This document shows, one piece after another, positions 18,299 to 26,683 of a stretch of 64,000 nt of DNA. This stretch comes from Oryzobacter telluris (GTDB lineage Bacteria > Actinomycetota > Actinomycetes > Actinomycetales > Dermatophilaceae), in contig NZ_CP170723.1 of assembly GCF_043099285.1 (NCBI RefSeq), positions 1,054,001 to 1,118,000 on the forward strand, in the 5' to 3' direction. The position numbers and the translations under genes are program-made. Positions within the stretch are counted from its first letter, which is position 1. Each line of letters starts with the position of its first letter. The notes under the pieces are model-generated. The model did no database searches and was not told the DNA's origin. It saw nothing but the letters and a program-made list of their open reading frames with translations.

Positions 18299-18898
18299 AT
18301 GCCCACAGCAGTCTCCCGCCGCCACCTGGTGGCCGCCACCGCGTGGTCCGTGCCGGTGATCCTCGTCGGCCAGCCCGCCTCCGCCGCCTCCTGCTCGACC
18401 GCCGGCTACACGGTCTACACGCCGACGCTCACCGTCTCGAGCACCGTGCAGAAGAAGACCGTCAACGGCCACACCCTCGGCACGATGACCTTCACGGTGC
18501 GCAACGACGGCACCCTGTCGCTGCCCACCGGGACCGTCTACTCGGTGGTCTTCGAGGTCACCAAGGCCCCGGGCAACGCCGCGAAGAACGTCACCGTCAC
18601 CCCGCAGGGGGCACCGAGCGGCCTCTCGCGCACCCCGAGCACCCCGACGTCGATGAACCCCGACGGTGGCTCGATGGGCGTCAAGAGCTTCACGGCCACG
18701 CTGGCCCTCACCTTCCCCCTCGGCCCCGGCGAGTCGCTCGACCAGGTGTGGGACGTCGACAGCGAGACCGGCATCGGCGCGACCCACGTGACGATGACCG
18801 GCACCAACGGCGGCTACGGCTCCGACCAGTGCGCCGTGACCGGCCCCGGCGGGGACTCGGCCAAGGGCGGCGACTGGGGCAGCAGCGACCCCGACTGA
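18299..18898 (+). CDS. Small exported protein with Tat-like signal, unknown function
   Basis: A 199-residue protein that I do not recognise. Residues 1-29 are a signal peptide with a Tat-like motif (SRRHLVAATAW) and an Ala-rich cleavage region (QPASAAS). The mature part is rich in Thr, Ser, Gly and Val with alternating beta-strand pattern (TLGTMTFTVRNDG, KSFTATLALTFPLGPGESL) and ends in a Gly/Asp-rich tail. Two Cys residues, one just after the signal and one near the C-terminus, could form a disulfide. It looks like an immunoglobulin-like surface domain. ATG 18299 has AGGA upstream. It diverges from msrA, but no link in function is evident. Confidence 0.7.
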   Translation: MPTAVSRRHLVAATAWSVPVILVGQPASAASCSTAGYTVYTPTLTVSSTVQKKTVNGHTLGTMTFTVRNDGTLSLPTGTVYSVVFEVTKAPGNAAKNVTVTPQGAPSGLSRTPSTPTSMNPDGGSMGVKSFTATLALTFPLGPGESLDQVWDVDSETGIGATHVTMTGTNGGYGSDQCAVTGPGGDSAKGGDWGSSDPD

Positions 18899-18993
18899 CC
18901 ACGACCTCCGTGCGGGGACGGGCTCAAGGGGCCGCCCCCCACGGTCGCCGGGCCGGGTGGACACGGCGCACGCCGCTCCATCCGGGCACCCGG

Positions 18994-19009
18994 ACCCCCG
19001 CGAGGGGGT
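18994..19009 (+). terminator. Short hairpin after exported-protein gene
   Basis: ACCCCC-GCGA-GGGGGT, a perfect 6-base stem with a GCGA tetraloop about 95 bases after the upstream stop codon. It may be a terminator or RNA-end stabiliser. Confidence 0.4.
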
Positions 19010-19042
19010 GCACCACCAGCACCACCACACAGCTTTCCGGAA

Positions 19043-19260
19043 GACCCGCGCTGGGGGCGGGCCGACGTACCGGTGACACGAAACAACTGAAGAACGACCG
19101 AGGTCGCGACCCCCGCTGGGGGCGGGTCCCGACGAACGGTCCCGCGAGCAGGGGCGGGGTGGGTGGGCGACAGGGGCCCGGCCACCTCGTCCCGCCGGCA
19201 CCGCGCCGAGAGGCGCGCACGGGGAGCGGGGTGGAGGGGTCGCAGGGGCCCGGCCACCCC
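19043..19260. repeat. Degenerate direct repeats upstream of metB
   Basis: This is part of a 391-base gap (18899-19289) in which I see no gene. A 19-mer at 19043-19061 recurs at 19108-19126 with one difference (shared core CGCTGGGGGCGGG). A second pair, about 38 bases long and imperfect, lies at 19151-19188 and 19221-19260, with CAGGGGCCCGGCCACC identical in both (19171-19186, 19243-19258). Confidence 0.6.
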
Positions 19261-19276
19261 GCTCCTTCGCACGTCC

Positions 19277-19282
19277 TACGCT
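19277..19282 (+). promoter_or_regulatory. -10 box TACGCT, leaderless metB
   Basis: TACGCT ends 7 bases before ATG 19290, with no Shine-Dalgarno sequence between them. Confidence 0.55.
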
Positions 19283-19289
19283 GGCGTCC

Positions 19290-20468
19290 ATGACCTTCGA
19301 CCACCTCGGCTTCAGCTCCCGTGCGATCCACGCCGGCCAGGAGCCCGACCCCACGACCGGTGCCGTCGTGCCGCCCATCCACCAGGTGAGCACGTACAAG
19401 CAGGACGGCATCGGCGGACTGCGCGGCGGGTACGAGTACTCCCGCTCGGCCAACCCCACCCGCACCGCGCTCGAGGAGTGCATTGCGGCCCTCGAGGGCG
19501 GCGAGCGCGGCTTCGCCTTCGCCAGCGGGCTCGCGGGCGAGGACACCGTCATCCGGGCCCTGCTCGCGCCGGGCGACCACGTCGTCGTCCCGTCCGACGC
19601 CTACGGCGGCACCTACCGGCTGTTCAACAAGGTCGCGAAGCCGTGGGGGGTCGAGCACTCGATCGCCACCGTCGCCGACGTCGAGTCGGTGCGCGCGGCC
19701 ATCCGCCCCGAGACGCGGATGGTGTGGGTCGAGACCCCGACCAACCCCCTGCTCGGCATCGCCGACATCGAGGCCATCGCCGCCGTCACCCACGAGGCGG
19801 GCGCCCTCCTCGTCGTCGACAACACCTTCGCCTCGCCGTACCTCCAGCAGCCGATCGCGCTGGGGGCCGACGTCGTCGTGCACTCCACGACGAAGTACGC
19901 CGGCGGGCACAGCGACGTCGTCGGGGGCGCCGTCGTCGTCGCCAAGGGGGCCACCACGCGTGACGGCGAGTCCGTCTCCGAGCGGGTCGCCTTCCACCAG
20001 AACTCGATGGGCGCGGTGGCCGGCCCATTCGACGCGTGGCTCGTGCTGCGCGGCCTGAAGACCCTCGCGGTCCGGATGGAGCGGCACTGCGACAACGCCG
20101 AGAAGGTCGTCGAGTTCCTGCTCAGCCACCCCGGCGTCACGGCGGTGCACTACCCGGGGCTGCCGGACCACCCGAACCACGACGTCGCCGCGCGGCAGAT
20201 GGCGCGCTTCGGCGGCATGGTGGCGTTCCGGGTCAAGGGTGGCGAGGACGTCGCCACGAAGGTGTGCGCGGAGACCCAGCTGTGGATCCTCGGCGAGTCC
20301 CTCGGTGGCGTCGAGTCGCTCATCGAGCACCCCGGTCGGATGACGCACGCCTCCGTCGCCGGCACCGAGCTCGAGGTGCCGGGCGACCTCATCCGGCTCT
20401 CGGTCGGCATCGAGGACGCCGAGGACCTCGTCGACGACCTGCGCCAGGCGCTCGACCGGCTCACCTGA
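19290..20468 (+). CDS. metB: Cystathionine gamma-synthase/lyase
   Basis: A 392-residue PLP enzyme of the Cys/Met metabolism family. The PLP Lys202 lies in STTKYAGGHSD; YEYSRSANPTRTALE binds the cofactor phosphate, and the C-terminal SLGGVESLIEHPGRMTH and LIRLSVGIED are family signatures. It should make cystathionine from an activated homoserine and cysteine, or cleave cystathionine. Sequence alone does not separate the two, and actinobacterial MetB can do both. Together with cbs at 13232 it would complete transsulfuration. The next gene, a MutL-family protein, starts six bases after its stop. Confidence 0.93.
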   Translation: MTFDHLGFSSRAIHAGQEPDPTTGAVVPPIHQVSTYKQDGIGGLRGGYEYSRSANPTRTALEECIAALEGGERGFAFASGLAGEDTVIRALLAPGDHVVVPSDAYGGTYRLFNKVAKPWGVEHSIATVADVESVRAAIRPETRMVWVETPTNPLLGIADIEAIAAVTHEAGALLVVDNTFASPYLQQPIALGADVVVHSTTKYAGGHSDVVGGAVVVAKGATTRDGESVSERVAFHQNSMGAVAGPFDAWLVLRGLKTLAVRMERHCDNAEKVVEFLLSHPGVTAVHYPGLPDHPNHDVAARQMARFGGMVAFRVKGGEDVATKVCAETQLWILGESLGGVESLIEHPGRMTHASVAGTELEVPGDLIRLSVGIEDAEDLVDDLRQALDRLT

Positions 20469-20473
20469 CCGGC

Positions 20474-21802
20474 GTGCCGCTCGTCCTCTGCGTCGACGTC
20501 GGGTCGACGTTCACCAAGGCGGTGCTCGTCGACGGCTCCTCCGGTGCCGTCCTCGCCGCGGCGAGCCACCCGACGACCGTCGCGACCGACGTCATGGACG
20601 GCGTCGACGCCGTGCGCGCCGAGGTCGCCCCGCACGGGGAGCCGGACGAGGTGCTCGTCTGCTCCAGCGCGGGCGGCGGGCTGCGCCTGGCGGTCGTGGG
20701 GTACGAGCGGGCGGTCACGGCCGAGGCCGGCCACCGGGTGGGCCTGTCGGCGGGGGCCAAGGTCGTCCACGTGGCGGCGGGTCCGATGACCGGGGCGGAC
20801 GTCACCGCGCTCCGTGCGGCCGCTCCCGACCTCGTCCTGCTCGTCGGCGGCACCGACGGGGGCAACGCCGACGTCCTGCTCCACAACGCCGAACGGCTGG
20901 CGAAGGCGCGGGTCGCTGCCCCGGTCGTCGTCGCGGGCAACGCCGACGCGGCACCGCAGGTCGCTGCCCTCCTCGCCTCCACCGGGCGCCGCTTCGTCGT
21001 CACCGACAACGTGCTGCCGCACATCGGCGTCGTGGCACCGGAGGCCGCGCGAGCCGCCATCCGCGAGGCCTTCCTCACCCACGTCATCGGTGGCAAGGGG
21101 CTGTCGCGCGGGCGCGGGTTCGCCGAGCTCGTGCGCGCCGCCACCCCCGACGCCGTGCTCCGGGGCGTGGAGGTGCTCGCCGACGCGGCCGACGGCGACC
21201 TGCTCGTCGTCGACGTCGGCGGCGCGACCACCGACGTCTACTCCGTCATCACCCCCCAGGGCGAGGACGCGACGATCCACCGGGAGGTCGTCGGCACGCT
21301 CTGGCACGCCCGCACCGTGGAGGCCGACCTCGGGATGCGGTGGACCGCCACCGGCGTCGTCGAGGCCGCGGCGCGCGAGCGGCTCGACGTCGCACCGGCC
21401 ACGGTGGCCCACGCGGCCGCGGTGTCCGCCGACACCGGGCGCCTCGCCGTCAGCCAGGCCGACTGGGCCGCCGAGGAGGAGGTGGCCTCGACCGCCGCCG
21501 TCGTCGCCGCCCGCCGCCACGGTCGGCCGCCCCATCCGTCGGAGCGGCCCCGGCCGCTGGCCGACGTCGTGCTCGTCGTCGGCTCGGGCGGGGTGCTGCG
21601 GCACGCCCCGGACGGCCTCGCCGACCGGGTCCTCGCGCGCGTCGCGGGGGACCACGGCGGGGGGTGGCGGGTGCCGGAGGCGGCGCGGCGCCGGGTGGAC
21701 GCCGTCTACGTGCTGTTCGCGGTGGGCCTGCTCGCCGACGGCCACCCGGAGGCGGCCGCGGCCCTGGCGGGCTCCCTGGTGGGGGACCTGCCGGCGACCT
21801 GA
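20474..21802 (+). CDS. MutL/GlmL family actin-fold ATPase (glutamate mutase accessory-like)
   Basis: A 442-residue protein of the MutL (GlmL) family, unrelated to mismatch-repair MutL. The two nucleotide-binding loops are LCVDVGSTFTKAVLVDG (residues 4-20) and VVDVGGATTDVYSV (about 240); LLVGGTDGGNADVLLHNAE and IGGKGLSRGRG are further family blocks. GlmL proteins are encoded with B12-dependent glutamate mutase or aminomutase and are thought to chaperone or reactivate it. No mutase gene is in this window; instead it follows metB by six bases and may be cotranscribed. GTG 20474 places the first ATP loop at the usual distance from the N-terminus. Confidence 0.85.
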   Translation: MPLVLCVDVGSTFTKAVLVDGSSGAVLAAASHPTTVATDVMDGVDAVRAEVAPHGEPDEVLVCSSAGGGLRLAVVGYERAVTAEAGHRVGLSAGAKVVHVAAGPMTGADVTALRAAAPDLVLLVGGTDGGNADVLLHNAERLAKARVAAPVVVAGNADAAPQVAALLASTGRRFVVTDNVLPHIGVVAPEAARAAIREAFLTHVIGGKGLSRGRGFAELVRAATPDAVLRGVEVLADAADGDLLVVDVGGATTDVYSVITPQGEDATIHREVVGTLWHARTVEADLGMRWTATGVVEAAARERLDVAPATVAHAAAVSADTGRLAVSQADWAAEEEVASTAAVVAARRHGRPPHPSERPRPLADVVLVVGSGGVLRHAPDGLADRVLARVAGDHGGGWRVPEAARRRVDAVYVLFAVGLLADGHPEAAAALAGSLVGDLPAT

Positions 21803-21806
21803 CCGG

Positions 21807-22214
21807 TCAGAGGGCCCGGACGCGGTTGTTGCGGGCCTCGTGGGTGAGCTCGACCAGTCCCAGCGCCTCGAGCAGTGGCGGGAGGTACATGCCGAAGCGG
21901 CCGCGATAGCCGTTGCGCAGGCCGTACCAGCCGCCGACCGGGTTGTCGTCGGCGCGGCCCCAGGCCTCGACGGTGCCCGGCGCAGCGGGCTTCTTCTCGT
22001 CGGCGGCGCCGAGGTCGACCCAGTCGCCCTGCTCGACGAGCCACGCGTGGAGGTCCTCCACGGCGCTGAGGTGGTACTTCAGGGTGGTGCTGCCGACCTG
22101 GCAGACGAGCACGGGAGGGTCGGCGTCGGGGTCGCGGTGCATCGTGTAGCCCGAGCTGCCGGGGGCGGTGGTGAGCACCCACGGGTCCGCGGCGGTGCCG
22201 GTGCCCTGCGTCAT
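21807..22214 (-). CDS. Conserved actinobacterial protein of unknown function
   Basis: A 135-residue protein, no function known to me. Its sequence looks like a conserved family of small actinobacterial proteins (I recall it as DUF6855, unverified): GTAADPWVLTTAPGSS at the start, PPVLVCQVGSTTLKYHL, LHAWLVEQGDWVDLG and a C-terminal GRFGMYLPPLLEALGL then THEARNNRVRAL. It is probably one compact alpha/beta domain, cytoplasmic, without signal or membrane segment. ATG 22214 follows AAGGAG about seven bases away. It converges with the MutL-family gene (stops four bases apart) and diverges from the ABC exporter. Confidence 0.8.
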   Translation of the reverse strand: MTQGTGTAADPWVLTTAPGSSGYTMHRDPDADPPVLVCQVGSTTLKYHLSAVEDLHAWLVEQGDWVDLGAADEKKPAAPGTVEAWGRADDNPVGGWYGLRNGYRGRFGMYLPPLLEALGLVELTHEARNNRVRAL

Positions 22215-22343
22215 GGTCGTCTCCTTCGGTGCTGCACAGGTGCGGCGCGTCCGGGCGGGCGCGGCCGCTCGCAGCAGCATGGCACGCGGTGGCGACACGC
22301 GGAACGGGCGGAAAACGGTGTGACGCCCGTCAGTGCCGCCGCC

Positions 22344-22349
22344 TAGCGT
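22344..22349 (+). promoter_or_regulatory. -10 box TAGCGT, leaderless ABC exporter operon
   Basis: TAGCGT ends 7 bases before ATG 22357 and no Shine-Dalgarno sequence is present. Confidence 0.55.
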
Positions 22350-22356
22350 GGGGCCC

Positions 22357-23343
22357 ATGACACCACCAGCCATCGAGGCCGTCGACCTCGTCAAGCGCTT
22401 CGGCGACTTCACCGCGGTCGACGGGGTCAGCTTCACCGTGCCCGAGGGGTCGGTCTTCTCCATGCTCGGTCCCAACGGCGCCGGCAAGACGACGACCGTG
22501 CGGATGATGACGACCCTGTCCCGTCCGACCTCCGGCACCGCCCGCGTCGCCGGGTTCGACGTCGTCCGCGACGCCGACGCCGTGCGGCACCGGATGGGCC
22601 TGACGGCCCAGTCGGCCACCGTCGACGAGCTGCTCACCGGCCGCGAGAACCTGCGCCTCGTCGGCGACCTCTACGGCCTGCCGAAGGCGAACGTCCGGCG
22701 CCAGGCCGACGAGCTGCTCGAGCGGTTCTCGCTCGCCGAGGCCGCCGACAAGGTCGTCAAGGACTACTCCGGGGGCATGCGCCGTCGGCTCGACCTCGCG
22801 GCCAGCCTCGTCGCCACGCCGCCGGTGCTCTTCCTCGACGAGCCCACCACCGGCCTCGACCCGCGCAGCCGGGTCGAGCTCTGGGGTGTCCTGCGCGACC
22901 TCGTGCGCGACGGCACCACGCTCTTCCTCACCACCCAGTACCTCGACGAGGCCGACCAGCTCGCCGACCGCATCGTCGTCGTCGACCACGGCAAGGTCAT
23001 CGCCGACGGCACCCCGCTCGAGCTCAAGGACCAGTCGGGCCGGGCCAGCCTCGTCATCGCGGTCAGCCGCCCCGACGAGGTCGAGCGCGCCGCCGAGATC
23101 GTCCGCGCCGAGGTCTCCGACCTCCACGTCGACCGCGACAGCCGGCGGATGACCGCCCCGGCCGAGGGGGTCGGTGCGCTCACCCGCATCGCCGCCCGCC
23201 TCGACGAGGCCGGCATCGAGCTCGACGACATCGGCCTCCAGCGGCCCAGCCTCGACGACGTCTTCCTCTCCCTCACCGGCCACCGCGCCGAGGAGCCGAC
23301 CACCGAGCCCGAGGGCTCCCGCCCGAGCGAGGTCCCCGCATGA
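22357..23343 (+). CDS. ABC exporter ATP-binding protein, DrrA type
   Basis: A 328-residue ATPase of the daunorubicin-resistance (DrrA) ABC family, which pairs with a membrane permease to export drugs or lipids. Walker A is GPNGAGKTTT, the signature YSGGMRRRLDLA, Walker B VLFLDEPTTGLDP, and the switch His lies in LFLTTQYLDEAD as Gln-Tyr, a common DrrA variant. The last 90 residues form the typical DrrA C-terminal domain with SLDDVFLSLTGH. The start is ATG 22357, probably leaderless. It overlaps the permease start by four bases, so the pair is one transporter. Confidence 0.93.
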   Translation: MTPPAIEAVDLVKRFGDFTAVDGVSFTVPEGSVFSMLGPNGAGKTTTVRMMTTLSRPTSGTARVAGFDVVRDADAVRHRMGLTAQSATVDELLTGRENLRLVGDLYGLPKANVRRQADELLERFSLAEAADKVVKDYSGGMRRRLDLAASLVATPPVLFLDEPTTGLDPRSRVELWGVLRDLVRDGTTLFLTTQYLDEADQLADRIVVVDHGKVIADGTPLELKDQSGRASLVIAVSRPDEVERAAEIVRAEVSDLHVDRDSRRMTAPAEGVGALTRIAARLDEAGIELDDIGLQRPSLDDVFLSLTGHRAEEPTTEPEGSRPSEVPA

Positions 23344-24197
23344 GCACGACCACCACCACCGGGGGCTCGACCTTCACCCCCACCCACCCGAGCGAGCGCG
23401 GGGCCTCGCCGCTGCGCCAGGTCACCGCGCTCGTGCGCCGCAACCTCTCGCACATCAAGCGCCAGCCCGAGATGCTCACCGACGTCACCATCCAGCCCGT
23501 GATGTTCGTGCTCCTGTTCGCGTACGTCTTCGGCGGGTCCATCACGGTCCCGGGCGTCGACTACAAGGAGTGGCTCCTGCCCGGGATCATGGCCCAGACG
23601 ATGACGTTCAGCGCCTTCATCGTCGCCATCGGGCTCAACACCGACATCGGCAAGGGCATCGTCGACCGCTTCCGCTCGCTGCCCATCGGGCGGTCCTCGG
23701 TCGTCGTGGCCCGCAGTATCTCCAGCGTCATCCACTCGATGATCGGCATCGTCGTCATGTCGCTGACCGGCCTGTTCATCGGCTGGGGCGTCAACGACGG
23801 CATCCTGCGTGGCCTGGCCGGGTACGCGCTGCTCGTGCTCTTCGGGTTCGCGATGATCTGGATCGGCATCCTCGTGGGATCGGCGCTGCGGTCGGTGGAG
23901 GCGGTGCAGGGCGTCATGTTCACCACCGTCTTCCCCATCACGTTCCTGTCCAACGCGTTCGCGCGCACCGAGCCGATGCCCGACTGGCTGCGCTTCCTCG
24001 CCGAGTGGAACCCGATCAGCGCGCTGGTCCAGGCGCTGCGCGAGCTGTGGGGCAACGACGGCGGCTTCCCCGCGCCCGTCGACGCCGCCCTCCCGCTCCA
24101 GCACCCGGTCCTCACGACGATCATCTGGTCGGTCGGCCTGTCCGCCCTGCTCGCGCCGCTGGCCGTGCGCGCCTTCGTGCGGCGCACCACCGACTGA
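23340..24197 (+). CDS. ABC-2 type exporter permease, DrrB type
   Basis: A 285-residue inner-membrane permease of the ABC-2 family, partner of the preceding ATPase. After a 30-residue polar N-terminus comes LVRRNLSHIKRQPEM, the amphipathic entry typical of DrrB, then about six membrane segments between residues 48 and 275. The family loop RFRSLPIGRSSVVVAR, FPITFLSNAFA and LAEWNPISALVQALREL are all present. Substrate cannot be told from the sequence; no biosynthetic cluster is nearby, so self-protection or lipid export is possible. Confidence 0.92.
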   Translation: MSTTTTTGGSTFTPTHPSERGASPLRQVTALVRRNLSHIKRQPEMLTDVTIQPVMFVLLFAYVFGGSITVPGVDYKEWLLPGIMAQTMTFSAFIVAIGLNTDIGKGIVDRFRSLPIGRSSVVVARSISSVIHSMIGIVVMSLTGLFIGWGVNDGILRGLAGYALLVLFGFAMIWIGILVGSALRSVEAVQGVMFTTVFPITFLSNAFARTEPMPDWLRFLAEWNPISALVQALRELWGNDGGFPAPVDAALPLQHPVLTTIIWSVGLSALLAPLAVRAFVRRTTD

Positions 24198-24323
24198 GCA
24201 CGGCGCCCGCCACGCCGAGGGGCGGCGGTGGACGTGAAGTGGTCCTCGGGCCGGTCGTGCCGCATCATGGTCCGGGGCGCGGGCCGAGGGGGTCCGACGG
24301 AACGCGATGCACGAGGACACAGC

Positions 24324-25736
24324 ATGAGACGGCGCACGAAGGTGCTGCTCACCGCAGCGGTGGCAGCTCCCCTGGTGATCGGGGGGACGGGCACGGCCTA
24401 CGCCGCCCACTTCCAGTCACGGGCCCTGCCGGGGAGCATCGTCGGCGGGGTGTCCGTCGCCGGCCTCAGCCGGGCCGAGGTCGCGCAGGCCGTGCGCGAG
24501 CGCGCAGCCGGCGTCACCGTGACCGTGACCAGCGGGGACTCCACCCGTCAGGCGCACCTCGCCGACCTCGGCGCGACCGTCGACGTCGACGCCACCGTCG
24601 ACGCCGTGTTCGCCGCGAACCGGTCGTGGTCCGCCTACGCCACCTCGCTCGTCTCCCCGCGGGAGGTCGACGCCGTGGTGTCCACCGACGCGGTCGCCCG
24701 CGCACGGGTCGTCGCCGACCTCGTGGGCGGTGACGGGCTCGCGAAGGATGCCCGGGTCGTCCTGGCGAAGGACAAGCGCTCCTTCGTCGTGACCCCCGCG
24801 GCTCCCGGTCGGGCCGTGGTGCCCGAGAGCTTCCAGGACGTCGTCTCAGCGGCTGCCCGTGACCTCGAGTCCGCGACGGCGACGGTCCGCTTCACACAGG
24901 CCGAGGCCATGGTGTCGACCGAGGCCGCGCAGGCGGCCGCCGACCGGGCCAACGCGCTGGTGAGCCGCACCGTCGCCGTGTCCGACGGCGACGACACGCA
25001 CACCGCGTCCGCGAAGGTGAAGGCCTCGTGGGTCAGCATCCCGTCGACCGACGGCCTGCTCGGGACCCCGACCGTCGACGCTGCGAAGGTCACCTCGTGG
25101 GTCTCCGCACAGGCGAAGGCCGCCGCGATCGAGGTCCGCACAGGGCTGCGCTACCGCGACCGCGCCGGGACGGTGCGACTCGTGCGCACCGAGGCGCGCG
25201 ACGGCCGCACCGTGAAGAACACGGGCGAGGTCGTCGAGGCCGTGGTCGCCGGTGCGGCGTACTCGGGCCGGTTCGCCTACGCGACCCAGAAGGCCACGTG
25301 GGACGAGAAGCGGATCGCGGCCGGCGCCGAGAACCTGGCCTACCCCGCGGCCGAGGGGGAGAAGTGGGTCGACGTCGACCTCGGCGCCCACACCATCTCC
25401 GCCTACGTCGGAGCCGAGAAGGTCTACGGACCGGTGAAGATGGTCAACGGGTCCGACGTGAAGCCGACGGTCGTCGGGACCTTCGCCGTCTACCACAAGA
25501 ACGTCACGCAGACGATGCGCGGGAGCAACGCCGACGGCTCGCGGTACGAGACCCCGGACGTGCCGTGGATCTCGTACTTCCACCGCGGGTTCGCCCTGCA
25601 CGGCGCCCCGTGGCGCTCGACGTTCGGCTACGCCGGGGAGCGCGGGTCGCACGGCTGCATCAACCTGCCCGTGCCCGTGGCGAAGTGGTTCTACGACTTC
25701 GCCACCATCGGCACGGTCGTCACCACGCACCACTGA
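24324..25736 (+). CDS. L,D-transpeptidase with putative peptidoglycan-binding repeats
   Basis: A 470-residue exported enzyme that makes 3-3 cross-links in peptidoglycan or attaches proteins to it. Residues 1-28 are a signal peptide (RRRTKVLLTAAVAAPLVIGG, cut near TAYAA). Two regions with the VanW/PG_binding_4 pattern follow (SVAGLSRAEVAQAV; SWVSIPSTDG). The YkuD domain fills about 340-470, with GFALHGAPW and the catalytic Cys445 in RGSHGCINLP. ATG 24324 has GAGGA seven bases upstream. The basic N-terminus and Ala-rich h-region favour Sec export. It stands alone between an exporter and phzF-like gene. Confidence 0.92.
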   Translation: MRRRTKVLLTAAVAAPLVIGGTGTAYAAHFQSRALPGSIVGGVSVAGLSRAEVAQAVRERAAGVTVTVTSGDSTRQAHLADLGATVDVDATVDAVFAANRSWSAYATSLVSPREVDAVVSTDAVARARVVADLVGGDGLAKDARVVLAKDKRSFVVTPAAPGRAVVPESFQDVVSAAARDLESATATVRFTQAEAMVSTEAAQAAADRANALVSRTVAVSDGDDTHTASAKVKASWVSIPSTDGLLGTPTVDAAKVTSWVSAQAKAAAIEVRTGLRYRDRAGTVRLVRTEARDGRTVKNTGEVVEAVVAGAAYSGRFAYATQKATWDEKRIAAGAENLAYPAAEGEKWVDVDLGAHTISAYVGAEKVYGPVKMVNGSDVKPTVVGTFAVYHKNVTQTMRGSNADGSRYETPDVPWISYFHRGFALHGAPWRSTFGYAGERGSHGCINLPVPVAKWFYDFATIGTVVTTHH

Positions 25737-25765
25737 CCGGTCGGCGTCCCGCGGCTCCGCCGTGG

Positions 25766-25771
25766 TTGCAT
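25766..25771 (+). promoter_or_regulatory. -10 box TTGCAT, leaderless phzF-like gene
   Basis: TTGCAT ends 6 bases before ATG 25778, with no Shine-Dalgarno sequence; weaker match than the other leaderless promoters here. Confidence 0.35.
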
Positions 25772-25777
25772 GAGCGC

Positions 25778-26617
25778 ATGTCCGCCGTGCGCTTCGTCGA
25801 CGTGTTCTCCACGACCCCGTTCCGCGGGAACGCCCTCGCGGTGGTCCACGACGCCGACGGCCTCACCGACGACGACATGCTCGCCGTCGCCCGGTGGACC
25901 AACCTGTCGGAGACGACGTTCCTCTGCGCACCGACGCAGGAGGGCGCCGACTACCGCGTCCGGATCTGGACCATCGGCGGCGAGCTGCCGTTCGCCGGCC
26001 ACCCGACCCTGGGCAGCGCCCACGCCTGGCTCGAGGCCGGTGGGGTCCCCGCGCGGGAGGGCGTCGTCGTCCAGGAGTGCGCCGCGGGCCTGGTCGAGGT
26101 CCGCCGCCGCGAGCACCTGGCCTTCGCCGCCCCACCGCTGACCCGGTCCGGCCCGGTCGACGCCGACGAGGTCGCCCGCGTGGTGGCCGCCCTCCGCCTG
26201 CAGCCCGGTGACGTCCTCGAGGCCGCCTGGGTCGACAACGGACCCGGGTGGCTCGGCCTGCTCCTGCGCTCGCCCGAGGTGGTCCTGGCCGCCGACCCCG
26301 ACCGCTCGGCCTGCGCCGGGATGAAGCTGGGCCTGGCCGCCGCGTACCCCGAGGGGTCGCGCGCCGACGGCGTCGGGCTGGAGGTGCGCGCCTTCTACTC
26401 CGACGGCCGCGACTACGGCGAGGACCCCGTGACCGGCAGCCTCAACGCCGGCCTGGCGCAGTGGCTCGTGCCCGCCGGCCACCTGCCGCCGGTCTACACC
26501 GCGGCCCAGGGCACCGTCATCGGGCGCGAGGGCCGGGTCCACGTGACCGTCGAGGACGGCACCACCTGGGTCGCCGGCGCCACCCGCACCCTCGTCACCG
26601 GCACCCTGACCGCCTGA
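25778..26617 (+). CDS. PhzF family isomerase-like protein
   Basis: A 279-residue member of the PhzF/diaminopimelate-epimerase-like fold. The catalytic Glu45 lies in NLSETTFLC, GELPFAGHPTLGSAHAWLE is the usual N-domain glycine loop, and DPVTGSLNAGLAQWLV is its C-domain counterpart. PhzF itself acts in phenazine synthesis, but no phenazine genes are present, and most family members have unknown substrates. It is single, followed by a strong bidirectional hairpin shared with greA. Confidence 0.88.
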   Translation: MSAVRFVDVFSTTPFRGNALAVVHDADGLTDDDMLAVARWTNLSETTFLCAPTQEGADYRVRIWTIGGELPFAGHPTLGSAHAWLEAGGVPAREGVVVQECAAGLVEVRRREHLAFAAPPLTRSGPVDADEVARVVAALRLQPGDVLEAAWVDNGPGWLGLLLRSPEVVLAADPDRSACAGMKLGLAAAYPEGSRADGVGLEVRAFYSDGRDYGEDPVTGSLNAGLAQWLVPAGHLPPVYTAAQGTVIGREGRVHVTVEDGTTWVAGATRTLVTGTLTA

Positions 26618-26623
26618 CACGGC

Positions 26624-26659
26624 GACGGCCCGGTCCCCTCGTGAGGGGACCGGGCCGTC
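26624..26659. terminator. Bidirectional terminator-like hairpin
   Basis: A perfect 16-base stem (26624-26639 with 26644-26659, beginning GACGGCCCGG) and loop CGTG between the convergent phzF-like gene and greA. Confidence 0.85.
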
Positions 26660-26683
26660 GGGCCGTGCGGGAGAGCGCTCGGC

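Noticed and set aside
19010..19032. CACCACC-rich stretch that could encode a His-rich peptide
   Set aside because: No start with ribosome-binding site and no frame of useful length around it.
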